64,000 nucleotides of DNA from Bacteroidota bacterium (GTDB lineage: Bacteria; Bacteroidota; Bacteroidia; Chitinophagales; Chitinophagaceae): NCBI GenBank assembly GCA_023386045.1, contig JAEWKK010000003.1, positions 62,001 to 126,000 of the forward strand, in the 5' to 3' direction. The first letter of the stretch is position 1. Every line of letters begins with the position of its first letter. Made by a program: the position numbers and the translations under genes. Below the pieces are notes generated by a model, which worked only from the letters and a program-made list of their open reading frames with translations, was not told the origin of the DNA and ran no database searches. Positions 60,398 through 64,000 of this stretch are shown here, piece after piece.

Positions 60398-61483
60398 ATG
60401 CAAGAAACAGCAACAGTGAAAAAAGATATCAGTACCACCTGGAATAAAAGACCGCTGATCATTTCAGGTCCCTGCAGTGCAGAAACCGAGTTGCAGGTTA
60501 TTGAAACAGCAAAGCGTTTAAATGCTATCAACCAGATCGATGTTTTCAGGGCCGGAATCTGGAAACCCAGGACAAGACCTGGCAGCTTTGAAGGTATTGG
60601 AAGAGTAGGACTGGAATGGCTGCAAAGAGCAAAAGAAGAAACGGGACTTCCCATTGCAGTTGAAGTGGCCACAGCCAGACAGGTGGAAGAAGCCCTGAAT
60701 GCCGGGATTGACATTCCCTGGATCGGAGCCAGGACCACGGTTAATCCATTCAGCGTACAGGAGGTGGCTGATGCACTTAAGGGTGTAGATGTACCTGTAT
60801 TGATTAAAAATCCTATTAATGCTGATATTGATCTCTGGACAGGTGCGGTGGAACGAGTGGCGAAAGCAGGTGTGAAAAGAATTGGCCTCATACACCGTGG
60901 GTTTTCTGCTTATGGTAATACTGAATACCGCAATGCTCCCATGTGGCATCTGGCAATAGAAATGAAAAGAAGAAACCCGGAGCTGTTAATGATCAATGAC
61001 CCGTCTCATATTTGCGGAAGAAGGGATATCTTATTGCAGGTTGCGCAAAAGGCGATCGATCTGGATTATGATGGACTGATGATAGAATCGCATATTGATC
61101 CTGACCATGCTTGGAGCGATGCAAGTCAGCAGATCACACCTGAACAATTACTGGAACTGCTGAATAAGATCACCTGGAGAAATGAAAACATTGCTTCCGA
61201 GGAATTACACAAGGCGTTGGAACAACTCCGCAACCAGATCAACCACCTTGACGATGAAGTGCTGCAGATACTTGGTCAAAGAATGAAGGTGGCTGAAAAA
61301 ATAGCTGAATACAAAAAGGCCAATAACATTACCATTCTACAGACCAGCCGCTGGAATGAGATCCTTGAACGCGCCTGTGATCATGCGGACCAGTTGGGAC
61401 TAAGCAGGGAATTCATCAAACGTTATTTTGATGCTGTTCATTATGAAAGCATCCACCATCAAACCAAAATATTTAATGAATGA
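60398..61483 (+). CDS. Bifunctional 3-deoxy-7-phosphoheptulonate synthase / chorismate mutase
   Basis: A 361-residue fusion. Residues about 15-260 form a type I beta DAHP synthase (ISGPCSAE, KPRTRPGSFEGIG, and a DPSHICGRRD metal segment). Residues about 265-361 are an AroQ-class chorismate mutase (LRNQINHLDDEVLQILGQRMKV, with LDDEVLQILGQR). The synthase joins PEP and erythrose-4-phosphate; the mutase makes prephenate, so one protein covers the first step and the branch to Phe/Tyr, and the mutase part usually confers feedback control. First gene of the aro operon. Confidence 0.93.
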   Translation: MQETATVKKDISTTWNKRPLIISGPCSAETELQVIETAKRLNAINQIDVFRAGIWKPRTRPGSFEGIGRVGLEWLQRAKEETGLPIAVEVATARQVEEALNAGIDIPWIGARTTVNPFSVQEVADALKGVDVPVLIKNPINADIDLWTGAVERVAKAGVKRIGLIHRGFSAYGNTEYRNAPMWHLAIEMKRRNPELLMINDPSHICGRRDILLQVAQKAIDLDYDGLMIESHIDPDHAWSDASQQITPEQLLELLNKITWRNENIASEELHKALEQLRNQINHLDDEVLQILGQRMKVAEKIAEYKKANNITILQTSRWNEILERACDHADQLGLSREFIKRYFDAVHYESIHHQTKIFNE

Positions 61484-62490
61484 AGAAGAGATTCCGCTTC
61501 ACTCATCAAACGGTAGACCTTTATACAGATGAACGTTTTGTTGTACTGAATTCAATTACGGAAGCAGATAGATTAGTATTCATTACTGATGAAAATGTTT
61601 ATGGAGCTCATGAAAAAAAATTCAAAGGCAGGAATACAATTGTACTGAAAGCTGGAGAAGAATATAAAGTACAGGAAACAGTAGATGCTGTAATCGATCA
61701 GTTGATCGATATGTCTGTTGACAGGACTTATATGCTGGTAGGTGTTGGGGGTGGTGTGATCACTGATATAACCGGTTATATCGCGTCCATCTACATGCGC
61801 GGCATTTCTTTTGGATTTGTTCCTACTTCCTTGTTGGCTCTTGTTGATGCTTCCATTGGAGGCAAAAATGGAGTGGATGTGGGCATTTATAAAAATATGG
61901 CAGGCACCATTAATCAACCTGCATTCATTCTTCACGATTACCATTTTCTTTCCACGCTACCTGATAAAGAATGGCGGAATGGTTTTGCTGAGATCATCAA
62001 GCACGCTGCTATAAAAGATGCTGTGATGTTCCGGGAACTGGAATCTCATAATCTTAAGTTTTACCAGAAAAGCAGGAAGGATCTCTCCGATTTAATTAGA
62101 AGAAATGCCTTGTTGAAAATGAAAATCGTACAACAGGATGAATTTGAAAATGGCGACAGGAAATTATTAAACTTTGGACATACGATTGGACATGCGCTGG
62201 AAAACCAATACGAGCTTTCTCACGGAGAAGCCATTTCAATAGGCATGAGTTATGCTGTGAGTCTTTCTGAAAAATGGATGCAGTTTAAAGAATCAACACG
62301 TCTCCGTAACCTTATTGAAAAATATGGTCTGCCAACATCCGCCGAATTCAATAAAGAAAAAGTTCTTGACCTCATAAAGAAGGACAAGAAAAAAGCAGGA
62401 GACTTCATTCATTTTGTTTTATTGGATAAGATTGGCAGGGCTGGGATTAAGAAGCTTTCCTTTCAACAAACAGCTGAAATTTTTTCATGA
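61480..62490 (+). CDS. aroB: 3-dehydroquinate synthase
   Basis: A 336-residue enzyme, slightly short for AroB. It converts DAHP to 3-dehydroquinate with NAD+ and a divalent metal. VGVGGGVITDITGYIAS (NAD loop), PTSLLALVDASIGGKNGVD, and metal ligands in NFGHTIGHALE and SHGEAISIGM (His residues) are present. Starts in the stop codon of the preceding gene (ATGA). Confidence 0.95.
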   Translation: MKKRFRFTHQTVDLYTDERFVVLNSITEADRLVFITDENVYGAHEKKFKGRNTIVLKAGEEYKVQETVDAVIDQLIDMSVDRTYMLVGVGGGVITDITGYIASIYMRGISFGFVPTSLLALVDASIGGKNGVDVGIYKNMAGTINQPAFILHDYHFLSTLPDKEWRNGFAEIIKHAAIKDAVMFRELESHNLKFYQKSRKDLSDLIRRNALLKMKIVQQDEFENGDRKLLNFGHTIGHALENQYELSHGEAISIGMSYAVSLSEKWMQFKESTRLRNLIEKYGLPTSAEFNKEKVLDLIKKDKKKAGDFIHFVLLDKIGRAGIKKLSFQQTAEIFS

Positions 62491-63770
62491 AAGCCATTAT
62501 TCACCCTTCAACTCTGAATGGTAGTCTCGTTGCGCCTGCCTCTAAAAGCGCCATGCAAAGGGCCTGTGCTGCTGCACTGATCAAAGGAGGCATCACTCAT
62601 ATCAAAAACCCGGGAAGTTCAGAGGATGATAAAGCAGCTATTGAAATCATACGCTCATTAGGTGCAACAGTGAATGAAAAAGACGGTGAACTGGTTATCA
62701 TCAGCCAGGGCATTAATCCCATAAAAAATAATTTTGATTGCGGCGAAAGCGGATTGTCGCTTAGACTTTTTACTCCCATTGCTTCTGTATCTGAAAAAGA
62801 AATTTTAATTACAGGAAAGGGCAGTCTGCTTAAAAGGCCCATTGATTTCTTTGATAAGGTTTTGCCAGAACTTAATGTTTCATGTGAATCGAATCATGGA
62901 TTGCTTCCAATAAAAATTCAGGGTCCGGTCCGGCCAGGCAATATTGAAATTGATGGGAGTCTTTCTTCACAATTCCTGACTGGGTTGTTATTTTCCTATG
63001 CAGCTGCCGGAGCCAGTGATGTAACCATTACGGTTCATGGACTTAACAGTAAGCCATACATAGATCTGAGTTTGCAGGTCATGGCTGATTTTGGATTAAA
63101 GGTTCCGATCAACAAAGATTACAGGGAGTTTTATTTCCCCATTTTATCAGTTGCAAGTTTTGAGAATCAGGATCTTCAATATTCTGTAGAAGCTGACTGG
63201 AGCAGCGCATCTTTTTTGCTTGTTGCGGCTACCATTGCTGGGGATCTTACATTGAAAGGCCTTGATGTATTTTCAAAACAGGCCGATAAAAAGATCCTTG
63301 AGGCATTGAGCCAGTCACGTGCACACATCAGCATAGAAACAGAGCAGGTACAGGTAAAGAAAAACAGACTCATTCCATTTCATTTTGATGCTACCGATTG
63401 TCCGGACCTTTTTCCTCCTCTGGTAGCACTGGCCTGTTATTGTGATGGCTCTTCAGTGATCGAAGGCGTACACAGGCTGCTGCATAAAGAAAGCAACCGT
63501 GCGGTTTCCCTACAGGAAGAATTTGGAAAGATGGGCATTGAGATCAGGATACAGGATGACCTGATGATCATTAAAGGAGGAAAGGTAAATGGCACCCAGG
63601 TTCGAGCGCATCACGACCATCGTATCGCTATGGCCTGTGCAGTTGCGGCCCTTGGTGCAGAGGATGTAGTGAACATTGAGGAAGCAGAGTCGGTAAACAA
63701 ATCCTATCCACAATTCTGGACAGACCTTGAAAAGATTGGTGTTAACTTATCTTTAGTGAATAATCCATGA
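62487..63770 (+). CDS. aroA: 3-phosphoshikimate 1-carboxyvinyltransferase (EPSP synthase)
   Basis: A 427-residue two-domain enzyme that adds PEP to shikimate-3-phosphate. Motifs: [12 protein letters not shown] (shikimate-3-P binding Lys, Ser), [23 protein letters not shown], and [16 protein letters not shown] in the C-terminal half. The residue after Gly in NAG-like motif 1 is not glyphosate-diagnostic here, so I do not classify it. ATGA overlap with aroB. Confidence 0.95.
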   Translation: MKAIIHPSTLNGSLVAPASKSAMQRACAAALIKGGITHIKNPGSSEDDKAAIEIIRSLGATVNEKDGELVIISQGINPIKNNFDCGESGLSLRLFTPIASVSEKEILITGKGSLLKRPIDFFDKVLPELNVSCESNHGLLPIKIQGPVRPGNIEIDGSLSSQFLTGLLFSYAAAGASDVTITVHGLNSKPYIDLSLQVMADFGLKVPINKDYREFYFPILSVASFENQDLQYSVEADWSSASFLLVAATIAGDLTLKGLDVFSKQADKKILEALSQSRAHISIETEQVQVKKNRLIPFHFDATDCPDLFPPLVALACYCDGSSVIEGVHRLLHKESNRAVSLQEEFGKMGIEIRIQDDLMIIKGGKVNGTQVRAHHDHRIAMACAVAALGAEDVVNIEEAESVNKSYPQFWTDLEKIGVNLSLVNNP

Positions 63771-63771
63771 T

Positions 63772-64000
63772 ATGAATTCATTTGGAAGAATTTTCAGGTT
63801 GAGCATTTTTGGCGAGTCTCATGGACCTTCGGTAGGTGTAGTCGTTGATGGATGTCCCGCAGGACTTGAGCTTGATCAGAATGATTTTACTAATGACCTA
63901 CAGAGAAGACAGGGAGGAATACAAAAAGGGACTACACCAAGAAAGGAAAGCGACTTGCCAAAATTTCTTTCCGGGATTTTTAATGGCAAAACAACTGGCG
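63772..64000 (+). CDS. aroC: Chorismate synthase, N-terminal part (window edge)
   Basis: The frame starts ATG 63772, 1 nt past the aroA stop, and runs off the right edge. The 76 visible residues include the AroC start [21 protein letters not shown], with GESHG as the FMN/flavin-site signature, and LQRRQGG and KESD farther on. It eliminates phosphate from EPSP to give chorismate. Fourth gene of the operon. Confidence 0.95.
   Translation, partial: MNSFGRIFRLSIFGESHGPSVGVVVDGCPAGLELDQNDFTNDLQRRQGGIQKGTTPRKESDLPKFLSGIFNGKTTG

Overview
The window comes from a Bacteroidota chromosome, most likely the class Chitinophagia (family Chitinophagaceae). Four things point there: type IX secretion (T9SS) sorting domains and a T9SS plug-family protein, Bacteroidota -7 promoter boxes (TAnnTTTG), many small lipoproteins, and family-typical neighbourhoods such as Ddl-PASTA and glmS-DUF4954. 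Base composition looks even throughout. I see no transposase, integrase, phage block or CRISPR array, so this is core chromosome, cut through a gene at both ends (a minus-strand fragment at 1-55 and aroC at 63772-64000).

Layout. 1-9.8 kb: M43 metalloprotease lipoprotein, fatty acid desaturase, thioredoxin-reductase-like enzyme with an acetyltransferase, small hydrophilic proteins, and a 1054-residue secreted esterase with three CBM6 modules and a T9SS tail. 9.3-15.9 kb: the membrane/MoxR module (RDD, SpoIIM-like, DUF4129, DUF4350, MoxR ATPase, DUF58) in overlapping genes. 15.9-26.3 kb: truB, tamL-like outer-membrane protein, an rRNA/tRNA methyltransferase, LolC/E-like permease, T9SS plug protein, acyltransferase, thioesterase, and ddl-PASTA-rhodanese. 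26.3-32.3 kb: a TonB-dependent receptor behind a TPP riboswitch, a DUF2807 protein, initiator tRNA-fMet, era, der, a small lipoprotein. 32.3-44.4 kb: DUF4954, glmS, mgtE, a SET-domain protein, a CHRD lipoprotein, mutS, a second SpoU methyltransferase, a UbiA prenyltransferase, ruvX, def.

44.4-51.5 kb: a secreted-protein cluster built round a 1732-residue protein with twenty tail-fibre-like repeats. 51.5-56 kb: rluD and lipB transcribed divergently from a 43-bp gap, a PLP enzyme and a sugar nucleotidyltransferase. 56-58.4 kb: an ECF-type sigma factor translationally coupled to a membrane protein that looks like an anti-sigma domain fused to a periplasmic trypsin-like protease; small lipoprotein genes lie on the other side of a mirrored AGTAACCCA motif. 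58.5-64 kb: a DEAD-box helicase with a DbpA-type RNA-binding tail, then the aromatic operon DAHP synthase/chorismate mutase-aroB-aroA-aroC.

The best candidates for something undescribed are the sigma / anti-sigma-protease fusion with its mirrored motif (56.0-58.3 kb), the MoxR-DUF58-SpoIIM module, and the giant repeat protein cluster. Several genes have the -7 box only 4-9 nt before the ATG, which suggests leaderless or nearly leaderless mRNAs and also fixes several start codons. All family names are from reading the translated sequence; no database search was run.
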